Origin: Arenicola marina
Lineage: Eukaryota > Annelida > Polychaeta > Arenicolidae
DNA: 64,000 bases
Reading direction: 5' to 3'
Assembly: GCA_964019135.1 (NCBI GenBank)
Contig: OZ025265.1
Coordinates: forward strand, 4,718,318 to 4,782,317
In this document: positions 1 to 12,900 of the stretch, one piece after another
Position numbering within the stretch: position 1 is the first letter of the stretch
Layout: every line of letters starts with the position of its first letter
Notes under the pieces: generated by a model
Told to the model about the DNA's origin: nothing
Database searches by the model: none
The model's input: the letters and a program-made list of their open reading frames with translations, nothing else
Translations under genes and position numbers: made by a program

Positions 1-3000
1 TCATTACCTTTAGGCTTATCGTTCTTGTCATTACCTTTAGGCTTATCGTTCTTGTCATTACCTTTAGGCTTATCCTTCTTGTCACTACCTTTAGGCTTAT
101 CGTTCTTGTCATTACCTTTAGGCTTATCGTTTTTATCATTACTTTTAGGCTTATCGTTCTTGTCATTATCTTTAGACTTATCGTTCTTGTCATTACCTTT
201 AGACTTATCGTTCTTGTTATTACCTTTAGGCTTATCCTTCTTATCACTACCTTTAGGCTTATCGTTCTTGTCATTACCTTTAGGCTTATCGTTTTTATCA
301 TTACCTTTAGGCTTATCGTTCTTGTCATTATCTTTAGGCTTATCCTTCTTGTCATTACCTTTAGGCTTATCGTTCCTGTCATTACCTTTAGGCTTATCGT
401 TCTTGTCATTACCTTTAGGCTTATCGTTCTTGTCATTACCTTTAGGCTTATCGTTCTTGTCATTACCTTTAGGCTTATCGTTTTGATCATTACCTTTAGG
501 CTTATCGTTCTTGTCATTATCTTTAGGCTTATCGTTCTTGTCATTACCTTTAGGCTTATCGTTCTTGTCATTACCTTTAGGCTTATCGTTCTTGTCATTA
601 CCTTTAGGCTTATCGTTTTTGTTATTATCTTTAGGCTTATCGTTCTTGTCATTACCTTTAGGCTTATCGTTCTTGTCATTACCTTTAGGCTTATCGTTCT
701 TGTCATTACCTTTAGGCTTATCGTTCTTGTCATTACCTTTAGGCTTATCGTTCTTGTCATTACCTTTAGGCTTATCGTTCTTGTCATTACCTTTAGGCTT
801 ATCGTTCTTGTCATTACCTTTAGGCTCTTCGTTCTTGTCATTACCTTTAGGCTTATCGTTCCTGTCATTACCTTTAGGCTTATCGTTCTTGTCATTATCT
901 TTAGGCTTATCGTTCTTGTCATTACCTTTAGGCTTATCGTTCTTGTCATTACCTTTAGGCTTATCGTTCCTGTCATTACCTTTAGGCTTATCGTTCTTGT
1001 CATTACCTTTAGACTTATCGTTCCTGTCATTACCTTTAGGCTTATGGTTCTCGTCATTACCTTTAGGCTTATCGTTCTTGTCATTACCTTTAGGCTTATC
1101 TTTTTTATCATTACCTTTAGGCTTATCGTTCATGTCATTACCTTTAGGCTTATCGTTCTTGTCATTACCTTTAGGCTTATCGTTCTTGTCATTACCTTTA
1201 GGCTTATCGTTCTTGTTATTACCTATAGGCTTATCGTACTTGTCATTACCTTTAGGCTTATCGTTCTTGTCATTATCTTTAGGCTTATCGTTCTTGTCAT
1301 TACCTTTAGGCTTATCGTTCTTGTCATTACCTTTAGGCTTATCGTTCTTGTCATTACCTTTAGGCTTATCGTTCTTGTCATTATCTTTAGGCTTATCGTT
1401 CTTGTCATTACCTTTAGGCTTATCGTTCTTGTCATTACCTTTAGGCTTATCGTTCTTGTCATTACCTTTAGGCTTATCGTTCTTGTCATTACCTTTAGGC
1501 TTATCGTTCTTGTCATTACCTTTAGGCTTATCGTTCTTGTCATTACCTTTAGGCTTATCGTTCTTGTCATTACCTTTAGGCTTATCGTTCTTGTCATTAC
1601 CTTTAGGCTTATCGTTCTTGTCATTACCTTTAGGCTTATCGTTCTTGTTATTACCTTTAGGCTTATCGTTCTTGTCATTACCTTTAGGCTTATCGTTCTT
1701 GTCATTACCTTTAGGCTTATCGTTCTTGTTATTACCTATAGGCTTATCGTACTTGTCATTACCTTTAGGCTTATCGTTCTTGTCATTATCTTTAGGCTTA
1801 TCGTTCTTGTCATTACCTTTAGGCTTATCGTTCTTGTCATTACCTTTAGGCTTATCGTTCTTGTCATTACCTTTAGGCTTATCGTTCTTGTCATTATCTT
1901 TAGGCTTATCGTTCTTGTCATTACCTTTAGGCTTATCGTTCTTGTCATTACCTTTAGGCTTATCGTTCTTGTTATTACCTATAGGCTTATCGTACTTGTC
2001 ATTACCTTTAGGCTATCGTTCTTGTCATTACCTTTAGGCTTATCGTTCTTGTCATTACCTTTAGGCTTATCGTTCTTGTCATTACCTTTAGGCTTATCGT
2101 TCTTGTCATTACCTTTAGGCTTATCGTTCTTGTCATTACCTTTAGGCTTATCGTTCTTGTCATTACCTTTAGGCTTATCGTTCTTGTCATTACCTTTAGG
2201 CTTATCGTTCTTGTCATTACCTTTAGGCTTATCGTTCTTGTCATTACCTTTAGGCTTATCGTTCTTGTTATTACCTTTAGGCTCTTCGTTCTTGTTATTA
2301 CCTTTAGGCTTATCGTTCTTGTCATTACCTTTAGGCTTATCGTTCTTGTCATTACCTTTAGGCTTATCGTTCTTGTCATTACCTTTAGGCTTATCGTTCT
2401 TGTTATTACCTTTAGGCTCTTCGTTCTTGTTATTACCTTTAGGCTTATCGTTCTTGTCATTACCTTTAGGCTTATCGTTCTTGTCATTACCTTTAGGCTT
2501 ATCGTTCTTGTCATTACCTTTAGGCTTATCGTTCTTGTTATTACCTTTAGGCTTATCGTTCTTGTCATTACCTTTAGGCTTATCGTTCTTGTCATTACCT
2601 TTAGGCTTATCGTTCTTGTCATTACCTTTAGGCTTATCGTTCTTGTCATTACCTTTAGGCTTATCGTTCTTGTCATTACCTTTAGGCTTATCGTTCTTGT
2701 CATTACCTTTAGGCTTATCGTTCTTGTCATTACCTTTAGGCTTATCGTTCTTGTCATTACCTTTAGGCTTATCGTTCTTGTCATTACCTTTAGGCTTATC
2801 GTTCTTGTCATTACCTTTAGGCTTATCGTTCTTGTCATTACCTTTAGGCTTATCGTTCTTGTCATTACCTTTAGGCTTATCGTTCTTGTCATTACCTTTA
2901 GGCTTATCGTTCTTGTCATTACCTTTAGGCTTATCGTTCTTGTCATTACCTTTAGGCTTATCGTTCTTGTCATTACCTTTAGGCTTATCCTTCTTGTCAC

Positions 3001-6000
3001 TACCTTTAGGCTTATCGTTCTTGTCATTACCTTTAGGCTTATCGTTTTTATCATTACCTTTAGGCTTATCGTTCTTGTCATTATCTTTAGACTTATCGTT
3101 CTTGTCATTACCTTTAGACTTATCGTTCTTGTTATTACCTTTAGGCTTATCCTTCTTGTCACTACCTTTAGGCTTATCGTTCTTGTCATTACCTTTAGGC
3201 TTATCGTTTTTATCATTACCTTTAGGCTTATCGTTCTTGTCATTATCTTTAGGCTTATCGTTCTTGTCATTATCTTTAGGCTTATCGTTCTTGTCATTAC
3301 CTTTAGGCTTATCGTTCTTGTCATTATCTTTAGGCTTATCGTTTTTATCATTACCTTTAGGCTTATCGTTCTTGTCATTATCTTTAGGCTTATCGTTCTT
3401 GTCATTACCTTTAGGCTTATCGTTCTTGTCATTACCTTTAGGCTTATCGTTCTTGTCATTACCTTTAGGCTTATCGTTTTTGTTATTATCTTTAGGCTTA
3501 TCGTTCTTGTCATTACCTTTAGGCTTATCGTTCTTGTCATTACCTTTAGGCTTATCGTTCTTGTCATTACCTTTAGGCTTATCGTTCTTGTCATTACCTT
3601 TAGGCTTATCGTTCTTGTCATTACCTTTAGGCTTATCGTTCTTGTCATTACCTTTAGCCTTATCGTTCTTGTCATTACCTTTAGGCTCTTCGTTCTTGTC
3701 ATTACCTTTAGGCTTATCGTTCCTGTCATTACCTTTAGGCTTATCGTTCTTGTCATTATCTTTAGGCTTATCGTTCTTGTCATTACCTTTAGGCTTATCG
3801 TTCTTGTCATTACCTTTAGGCTTATCGTTCCTGTCATTACCTTTAGGCTTATCGTTCTTGTCATTACCTTTAGACTTATCGTTCCTGTCATTACCTTTAG
3901 GCTTATCGTTCTTGTCATTACCTTTAGGCTTATCGTTCTTGTCATTACCTTTAGGCTTATCTTTTTTATCATTACCTTTAGGCTTATCGTTCATGTCATT
4001 ACCTTTAGGCTTATCGTTCTTGTCATTACCTTTAGGCTTATCGTTCTTGTCATTATCTTTAGGCTTATCGTTCTTGTCATTACCTTTAGACTTATCGTTC
4101 TTGTCATTACCTTTAGGCTTATCGTTCTTGTCATTACCTTTAGGCTTATCGTTCTTGTCATTACCTTTAGGCTTATCGTTTTTATCATTACCTTTAGGCT
4201 TATCGTTCTTGTCATTTCCTTTAGGCTTATCGTTCTTGTCATTATCTTTAGGCTTATCCTTCCTGTCATTACCTTTCGGCTTATCGTTCTTGTCATTACC
4301 TTTAGGTTATCGTTCTTGTCATTACCTTTAGGCTTATCGTTCTTGTCATTACCTTTAGGCTTATCGTTCTTGTCATTACCTTTAGGCTCTTCGTTCTTGT
4401 CATTACCTTTAGGCTTATCGTTCTTGTCATTACCTTTAGGCTTATCGTTCTTGTCATTACCTTTAGGCTTATCGTTCTTGTCATTACCTTTAAGCTTATC
4501 GTTCTTGTCATTATCTTTAGGCTTATCCTTCCTGTCATTACCTTTAGGCTTATCGTTCTTGTCATTACCTTTAGGCTTATCGTTCTTGTCATTATCTTTA
4601 GGCTTATCCTTCCTGTCATTACATTTAGGCTTATCGTTCTTGTCATTACCTTTAGGCTTATCGTTCTTGTCATTACCTTTAGGCTTATCGTTCTTGTCAT
4701 TATCTTTAGACTTATCGTTCTTGTTATTATCTTTAGGCTTATCGTTCTTGTCATTACCTTTAGGCTTATCGTTCTTGTCATTATCTTTAGGCTTATCCTT
4801 CCTGTCATTACCTTTAGGCTTATCGTTCTTGTCATTACCTTTAGGCTTATCGTTCTTGTCATTACCTTTAGGCTTATCGTTCTTGTCATTACCTTTAGGC
4901 TTATCGTTCTTGTCATTACCTTTAGGCTTATCGTTCTTGTCATTACCTTTAGGCTTATCGTTCTTGTCATTACCTTTAGGCTTATCGTTCTTGTCATTAC
5001 CTTTAGGCTTATCGTTCTTGTCATTACCTTTAGGCTTATCGTTCTTGTTATTACCTTTAGGCTTATCGTTCTTGTCATTACCTTTAGGCTTATCGTTCTT
5101 GTCATTACCTTTAGTCTTATCGTTCTTGTCATTACCTTTAGGCTTATCGTTCTTGTCATTACCTTAAGGCTTATCGTTCTTGTCATTACCTTTAGGCTTA
5201 TCGTTCTTGTTATTACCTTTAGGCTTATCGTTCTTGTCATTACCTTTAGACTTATCGTTCTTGTCATTACCTTTAGGCTTATCGTTCTTGTTATTATCTT
5301 TAGGCTTATCCTTCTTGTCATTACCTTTAGGCTTATCGTTCTTGTCATTACCTTTAGGCTTATCGTTCTTGTCATTACCTTTAGGCTTATCGTTCTTGTC
5401 ATTACCTTTAGGCTTATCGTTCTTGTCATTACCTTTAGGCTTATCGTTCTTGTCATTACCTTTAGGCTTATCGTTCTTGTCATTACCTTTAGGCTTATCG
5501 TTCTTGTCATTACCTTTAGGCTTATCGTTCTTGTCATTACCTTTAGGCTTATCGTTCTTGTCATTACCTTTAGGCTTATCGTTCTTGTCATTACCTTTAG
5601 GCTTATCGTTCTTGTCATTACCTTTAGGCTTATCGTTCTTGTCATTACCTTTAGACTTATCGTTCTTGTCATTACCTTTAGGCTTATCGTTCTTGTCATT
5701 ACCTTTAGGCTTATCGTTCTTGTCATTACCTTTAGGCTTATCGTTCTTGTCATTACCTTTAGGCTTATCGTTCTTGTCATTACCTTTAGGCTTATCGTTC
5801 TTGTCATTACCTTTAGGCTTATCGTTCTTGTTATTACCTATAGGCTTATCGTTCTTGTCATTACCTTTGGGCTTATCGTTCTTGTCATTACCTTCAGGCT
5901 TATCGTTCTTGTCATTACCTTTAGGCTTATCGTTCTTGTCATTACCTTTAGGCTTATCGTTCTTGTCATTATCTTTAGGCTTATCGTTCTTGTCATTATC

Positions 6001-6780
6001 TTTAGGCTTATCGTTCTTGTCATTACCTTTAGGCTTATCGTTCTTGTCATTACCTTTAGGCTTATCGTTCTTGTCATTACCTTTAGGCTTATCGTTCTTG
6101 TCATTACCTTTAGGCCTATCGTTCTTGTTATTATCTTTAGGCTTATCGTTCTTGTCATTACCTTTAGGCTTATCGTTCTTGTCATTACCTTTAGGCCTAT
6201 CGTTCTTGTTATTATCTTTAGGCTTATCGTTCTTGTCATTACCTTTAGGCTTATCGTTCTTGTCATTACCTTTAGGCTTATCGTTCTTGTCATTACCTTT
6301 AGGCTTATCGTTCTTGTCATTACCTTTAGGCTTATCGTTCTTGTCATTACCTTCAGGCTTATCGTTCTTGTCATTACCTTTAGGCTTATCGTTCTTGTCA
6401 TTACCTTTAGGCTTATCGTTCTTGTCATTACCTTTAGACTTATCGTTCCTTGTCATTACCTTTAGGCTTATCGTTCTTGTCATTACCTTTAGGCTTATCG
6501 TTCTTGTCATTACCTTTAGGCTTATCGTTCTTGTCATTACCTTTAGGCTTATCGTTCTTGTCATTACCTTTAGGCTTATCGTTCTTGTCATTACCTTTAG
6601 GCTTATCGTTCTTGTCATTACCTTTAGGCTTATCGTTCTTGTCATTACCTTTAGGCTTATCGTTCTTGTCATTACCTTTAGGCTTATCGTTCTTGTCATT
6701 ACCTTTAGGCTTATCGTTCTTGTCATTACCTTTATGCTTATCGTTCTTGTCATTACCTTTAGACTTATCGTTCTTGTTAT
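1..6780. repeat. 27-bp tandem array, about 250 copies
   Basis: A head-to-tail array of a 27-bp unit fills the start of the window and is cut by its left edge. Each unit contains TTCTTGTCATTACCTTTAG followed by GCTTATCG, so every copy has a pyrimidine-rich tract ending in TAG, like a 3' splice site. Because 27 is a multiple of three and the unit is stop-free in several frames, long periodic frames appear on both strands (ITFRLIVLV or SLPLGLSFL on plus, NDKNDKPKG or MTRTISLKV on minus). Single-base indels near 2013, 4305, 5165 and 6447 shift the phase and no frame is kept throughout, so I read these frames as by-products. The right edge grades into the first exon of the Shisa/CYYR1-like gene: the last degenerate unit near 6777-6800 resembles the hydrophobic leader codons. 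Confidence 0.97.
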
Positions 6781-6927
6781 TATCTTTGGGCTTATTTTGT
6801 TTATGCTTATCTTAGGTTTGACTGGAGTCGACGGGGCTAGGTTTGGCCGTCGCAGCTCAACTTACCGTAGCTACAGCAGCTACCGTAGCAGTTACAGTAG
6901 CTACCGCAGCAGTTACAGTAGCTACAG
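6734..6927 (+). CDS. Exon 1 (leader and Ser/Tyr/Arg repeats) of the Shisa/CYYR1-like gene
   Basis: The in-frame ATG at 6734 arises from a unit of the 27-bp array in which AGG reads ATG. It gives MLIVLVITFRLIVLVIIFGL and a further hydrophobic run up to GLTGVDGA, a plausible signal peptide. SYR repeats follow and the exon ends AG|GTGAGT (phase 2). Alternatively the pyrimidine tract ending CTTATCTTAG at 6815 is a 3' splice site, the exon starts at 6816 in phase 1, and the leader exon lies upstream of the window. The codons 6816-6927 are secure either way. Confidence 0.7.
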
Positions 6928-9900
6928 GTGAGTTAAATCGTTTAATACAATATATATGTATCTTACCTTGTTCGTTGTCATTTTGTTAGAGAATGTCCTC
7001 TTGCAGAGATTATTGGTTGCGATAATTAAGTCTGTTAGCCAAAGGACGCCACTAGTGTGTTGTTGTCTAGGCATGTTTAACCTGACCTGGCCTAGAGGAG
7101 AATATGGCTCACTTTAGAGGTGTTACTGTATGGACGTCAATTTTGAGTAAAATAAGCACCCGTACTTTGATAGGGCAATTATGGTATAATTTTAAAGACA
7201 TGCATTATACTTTCGTTCTCATAATGGTATATCGATCCTTCAGCCGGTAATTGCATTAATGACTTTCACTTTGCGATGTGGTTTTAAAGTGGCGGTCTCT
7301 CTCACTCCCCAGGAGCTATATACCCACAGCCAGATACTCGCGTTCTTACGCCTCATACCGAGGGTACTATTACTACTACTACCGCCAGTACTTCTATTAC
7401 TACAACAGCGGTACTTACCTCAACAGAAACACCGGCGAAGGTAAGTGTCTCGGTTAACTCAATCCGTCAAAGGTAGTAGATTGTCATTGTTTTAACCACA
7501 AATTATCTGTGTGTTTATATCCAGGTAAAAGCTAAAACGGAAAAGGGGCTGATATATACATCTGCGTTTAGCGTTCCGGGTCATCAGACTGAACTTGTAC
7601 AACTTATGATCTGGCGATGAAAAAAATATGTTATAAATACTGTTAGTCATAATAATAAGAAAATTCATCCCTTGAAAGTTTCGTTGTTCTGTAATTTTGC
7701 TAACGTTTCGTACTCGACAAGAGAGTAATAAGCGCAAAAAAACCCCAATATATTTTTGCATTTTTTTCTGGCCCTAAAATGTACGAGGGATCTTTTGATA
7801 AGCTAGTTTATTTAGTTATGATAAAAGGGTTTGCCAAAGAGGTTGGCTTAGCGGGAGCAAGGTTGTCCACCAGAAGTATGTATTATTCAATAGCTGTTGA
7901 GGCCCCGTGCCATATGTCAGGCAGTTTTTTCAATTATTTAATCAGCTTTTTATGAAAGCGGGACGAAATAGTACTACGTCTATATATACAGATATATATA
8001 CTCCTGTTATAGCACGGAACTTGTCCTGAATGGGAGAGAGCTTCGCTAGCTCACTTCATACGCAGGCGTGGGTTCTAACAATGGTATCAGCAACTTTCAT
8101 CCAACACCGTGTCATGGCGCCGGCTGGCTTCTTGGCTCAACTTACCACTGCAAAAACGCGGCCTTAAATATTATTCCACTTGACCTGTAGGTGGAACTAT
8201 TTGTGAGAATTATGAGGCGAATGACAACGGCACGTTCCTTGGTGCCTTCTCCTGCCCCAACCCATTCGAACCCGATGACTTCACCTACTGCTGTGGCGAT
8301 AACTACGCGGAGTATTGCTGCCGGCTAGCGGATCAGTAAGTGTTACACGGACAGTATGGCGGTATCACCTACTGCTGTGGCGATAACTACGCGGAGTATT
8401 GCTGCCGGCTGGCGGATCAGTAAGTGTTACACGGGCAGTATGGCAGTATCACCTACTGTTGTGGCGATAACTACGCGGAGTACTGTTGCCGGCTAGCGGA
8501 TCAGTAAGTGTTACACGGACAGTATGGCGGTATCACCTACTGCTGTGGCGATAACTACGCGGAGTATTGCTGCCGGCTGGCGGATCAGTAAGTGTTACAC
8601 GGACAGTATGGCGGTATCACCTACTGCTGTGGCGATAACTACGCGGAGTATTGCTGCCGGCTAGCGGATCAGTAAGTGTTACACGGGCAGTATGGCGGTA
8701 TCACCTACTGCTGTGGCGATAACTACCCGGAGTATTGCTGCCGGCTAGCGGATCAGTAAGTGTTACACGGACAGTATGGCAGTATCACCTACTGCTGTGG
8801 CGATAACTACGCGGAGTATTGCTGCCGGCTAGCGGATCAGTAAGTGTTACACGGACAGTATGGCAGTATCACCTACTGCTGTGGCGATAACTACGCGGAG
8901 TATTGCTGCCGGCTGGCGGATCAGTAAGTGTTACACGGGCAGTATGGCAGTATCACCTACTGCTGTGGCGATAACTACGCGGAGTATTGCTGCCGGCTAG
9001 CGGATCAGTAAGTGTTACACGGGCAGTGTGGCGGTATCACCTACTGCTGTGGCGATAACTACGCGGAGTATTGCTGCCTTCTAGCGGATCAGTAAGTGTT
9101 ACACGGGCAGTATGGCGGTATCACCTACTGCTGTGGCGATAACTACGCGGAGTATTGCTGCCGGCTAGCGGATCAGTAAGTGTTACACGGACAGTATGGC
9201 GGTATCACCTACTGCTCTGGCGATAACTACGCGGAGTACTGCTGCCGGCTAGCGGATCAGTAAGTGTTACACGGGCAGTATGGCAGTATCACCTACTGCT
9301 CTGGCGATAACTACGCGGAGTACTGCTGCCGGCTAGCGGATCAGTAAGTGTTACACGGGCAGTATGGCAGAATCACCTACTGCTGTGGCGATAACTACGC
9401 GGAGTATTGCTGCCGGCTAGCGGATCAGTAAGTGTTACACGGGCAGTATGGCAGTATCACCTAGGCAGTATGGCAGAATCACCTACTGCTGTGGCGATAA
9501 CTACGCGGAGTATTGCTGCCGGCTAGCGGATCAGTAAGTGTTACACGGGCAGTATGGCAGTATCACCTACTGCTGTGGCGATAACTACGCGGAGTATTGC
9601 TGCCGGCTAGCGGATCAGTAAGTGTTACACGGGCAGTATGGCGGTATCACCTACTGCTCTGGCGATAACTACGCGGAGTATTGCTGCCGGCTAGCGGATC
9701 AGTAAGTGTTACACGGGCAGTATGGCAGTATCACCTACTGCTGTGGCGATAACTACGCGGAGTATTGCTGCCGGCTAGCGGATCAGTAAGTGTTACACGG
9801 GCAGTATGGCGGTATCACCTACTGCTCTGGCGATAACTACGCGGAGTACTGCTGCCGGCTAGCGGATCAGTAAGTGTTACACGGGCAGTATGGCAGTATC

Positions 9901-12900
9901 ACCTACTGCTGTGGCGATAACTACGCGGAGTACTGCTGCCGGCTAGCGGATCAGTAAGTGTTACACGGGCAGTATGGCAGTATCACCTACTGCTGTGGCG
10001 ATAACTACGCGGAGTACTGCTGCCGGCTAGCGGATCAGTAAGTGTTACACGGACAGTATGGCAGTATCACCTACTGCTCTGGCGATAACTACGCGGAGTA
10101 TTGCTGCCGGCTAGCGGATCAGTAAGTGTTACACGGGCAGTATGGCAGTATCACCTACTGCTGTGGCGATAACTACGCGGAGTACTGCTGCCGGCTAGCG
10201 GATCAGTAAGTGTTACACGGGCAGTATGGCTGTATTAAGATTATGATACACGTTACTCCTAACCTTGACCAGTAGATTTACTGCGTTTGGTGTCGGTTAC
10301 AGCCTGTAATTTGTTCGGGGACTTTCAAAAATAATAGGCGCATTTTTGAGGAAATTTGACTGATATAATTAGGGTGTGACTAAAAATGATATTTCCGCAT
10401 AGACAAATAGTTATCAGTTGCCTAACTATCCGTTACATATATTGAGCAGTGTCACAGTGCCACAGTGCCACAGTGCCTTCCGCCCGATCGCCATTATATT
10501 CCTGACGCAGTTCTTTGCGGACGAAGGAGGAGTGTACACATAGCTTACGCCAGTCTTCTTTATTGTCATGCCATGATTGCTGCTTGTATAAACAATGCAT
10601 CTGTTTCGCCGTGTTTTTGCGTTCTTCTTTTTTATTATATTGCTCGAACAGACGTAATATCACCGGGTAGGAAATGAACAGGAACAGACTATGGCCGAAG
10701 TTAGCTACAAGGCTAGCTATCGTAACTGCCACTTATATGGAGCACAGCTACATGTATAACCAGGATCCTTTCGATTGCATTCAAGTGGACCGAACGTTTT
10801 AAATCGTTTTCTGGTTGTTTAAGTAAACATGTCCATGGTACTTGATATTTGCCTTTCGCCAAGCTTAATCCGGTGACAGCGTCTAGTTTTCTAGTATTCA
10901 AGTTTCAAGGGCTGCTATCGACGTCGTGACACCGTAACACTTCTGAATCGCAATGGTGTTATTTTGGGCATTACTCAGGGGTTGTCACGTAGTCTCTAAG
11001 GAGGAGCGTCTGGGACACGTTAGGCCATTGACAAGACCTGCCACCTGAGCTCACCATGCCAACTCGCGACTTGGTTCGTTGGTATTGTGACTACAGGAGG
11101 CTCTTGGTAGTAGGCTATGGGCAGCGGTCACCAGACACCATGACAACAAATATCGCTTTGCCGCACCCAAAATCTTAGATGACGTCAGAGTTAACTGACC
11201 AGGGTGTTAGTTTTATTTACTAACGCAAGTTTAACATAATTTATAGCAACTAGCTAATGACGTCATCATCTCGTTAGTCCCGAGTTAAAGTTCCTTAGGT
11301 GGCGTTCTTAGATAATTTTACAGACCCGGGGTACGCATTATTGAATAGCTTTTTTGTTTAGCCTGGAAGTATAGTACATATTTGGACGACGCCATATCTT
11401 CTCTAACTGGGAAAGGTTCTTAGCCGGCGTCAACCATTCAAGCTAGATATACACCTACCCAAAAACTCCACCTCGTTATAGGCTTTGAATATTATGACGT
11501 CATTCCTTGCAGACCCGGGATTATCGCCGGGATCGTGATCGGGTCGCTGATCGGCCTCGTCATCCTGATCCTGATCATCGTCTGGATCGTCAAGACGTGC
11601 AAAGGGTCACAACGCAAGGTCAACCCCAGGCGGGCTAACGGTAGGTGTACCGGGGGGTCAACCCCAGGCGGGCTAACGGTAGGTGTACCGGGGGGTCAAC
11701 CCCAGGCGGGCTAACGGTAGGTGTACCGGGGGGTCAACCCCAGACGGGCCACCGGTATGTGTACCGGGGGGCAAACCCCAGGCGGGCCAGCGGTAGGTGT
11801 ACCGGGGAGTCAACCCCAGACGGGCCAACGGTAGGTGTACCGGGGGGCAAACCCCAGGCGGGCTAACGGTAGGTGTACCGGGGGGTCAACCCCAGGCGGG
11901 CCAACGGTAGGTGTACCGGGGGGTCAACCCCAGGCGGGCCAAAGGTAGGTGTACCGGGGGGTCAACCACAGGCGGGCCAAAGGTAGGTGTACCGGGGGGT
12001 CAACCACAGGCGGGCCAACGGTAGGTGTACCGGGGAGTCAACCCCAGGCTAGCCGCCGGTAGGTGTACCGGGGGGTCAACCCCAGGCGGGCCAGCGGTAA
12101 GTGTACCGGGGGGTCAACCCCAGGCGGGCTAACGGTAGGTATACCGGGGGGCAAACCCCAGGCGGGCCAACGGTAGGTGTACCGGGGGGTCAACCCCAGG
12201 CGGGCCTGCGGTAGGTGTACCGGGGGGTCAACCCCAGGCGGGCCAAAGGTAGGTGTACCGGGGGGGTCAACCCCAGGCGGGCCAACGGTAGGTGTACCGG
12301 GGAGTCAACCCCAGGCGGGCCAGCGGTAGGTGTACCGGGGGGTCAACCCCAGGCGGGCCAACGGTAGGTGTACCGGGGGATCAACCCCAGGCGGGCCAGC
12401 GGTAAGTGTACCGGGGGGTCAACCCCAGGCGGGCTAACGGTAGGTATACCGGGGGGCAAACCCCAGGCGGGCCAACGGTAGGTGTACCGGGGGGTCAACC
12501 CCAGGGGGCCTGCGGTAGGTGTACCGGGGGGTCAACCTCAGGCGGGCCAAAGGTAGGTGTACCGGGGGGTCAACCCCAGGCGGGCCAACGGTAGGTGTAC
12601 CGGGGAGTCAACCCCAGGCGGGCCAGCGGTAGGTGTACCGGGGGGTCAACCCCAGGCGGGCCAACGGTAGGTGTACCGGGGAGTCAGCCCCAGGCTAGCC
12701 GCCGGTAGGTGTACCGGGTGTCAACCCCAGGCTAGCCGCCGGTAGGTGTACCGGGGGGTCAACCCCAGGCGGGCTAACGGTAGGTGTACTGGGGGGCAAA
12801 CCCCAGGCGGGCCAAAGGTAGGTGTACCGGGGGGTCAACCCCAGGCGGGCCGAAGGTAGGTGTACCGGGGGGTCAACCCCAGGCGGGCCAACGGTAGGTG

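Noticed and set aside
1-6780. CRISPR-like array
   Set aside because: The 27-bp units are contiguous and have no unique spacers, and the setting is a spliced animal genome.
483-6931. Very long plus- and minus-strand frames (up to 1282 and 671 codons) of 9-residue repeats
   Set aside because: They are the periodic reading of a 27-bp tandem repeat that lacks stops. Phase-shifting indels are scattered through it, and the frames overlap on both strands. Only the last units may be coding, as the leader of the Shisa/CYYR1-like gene.
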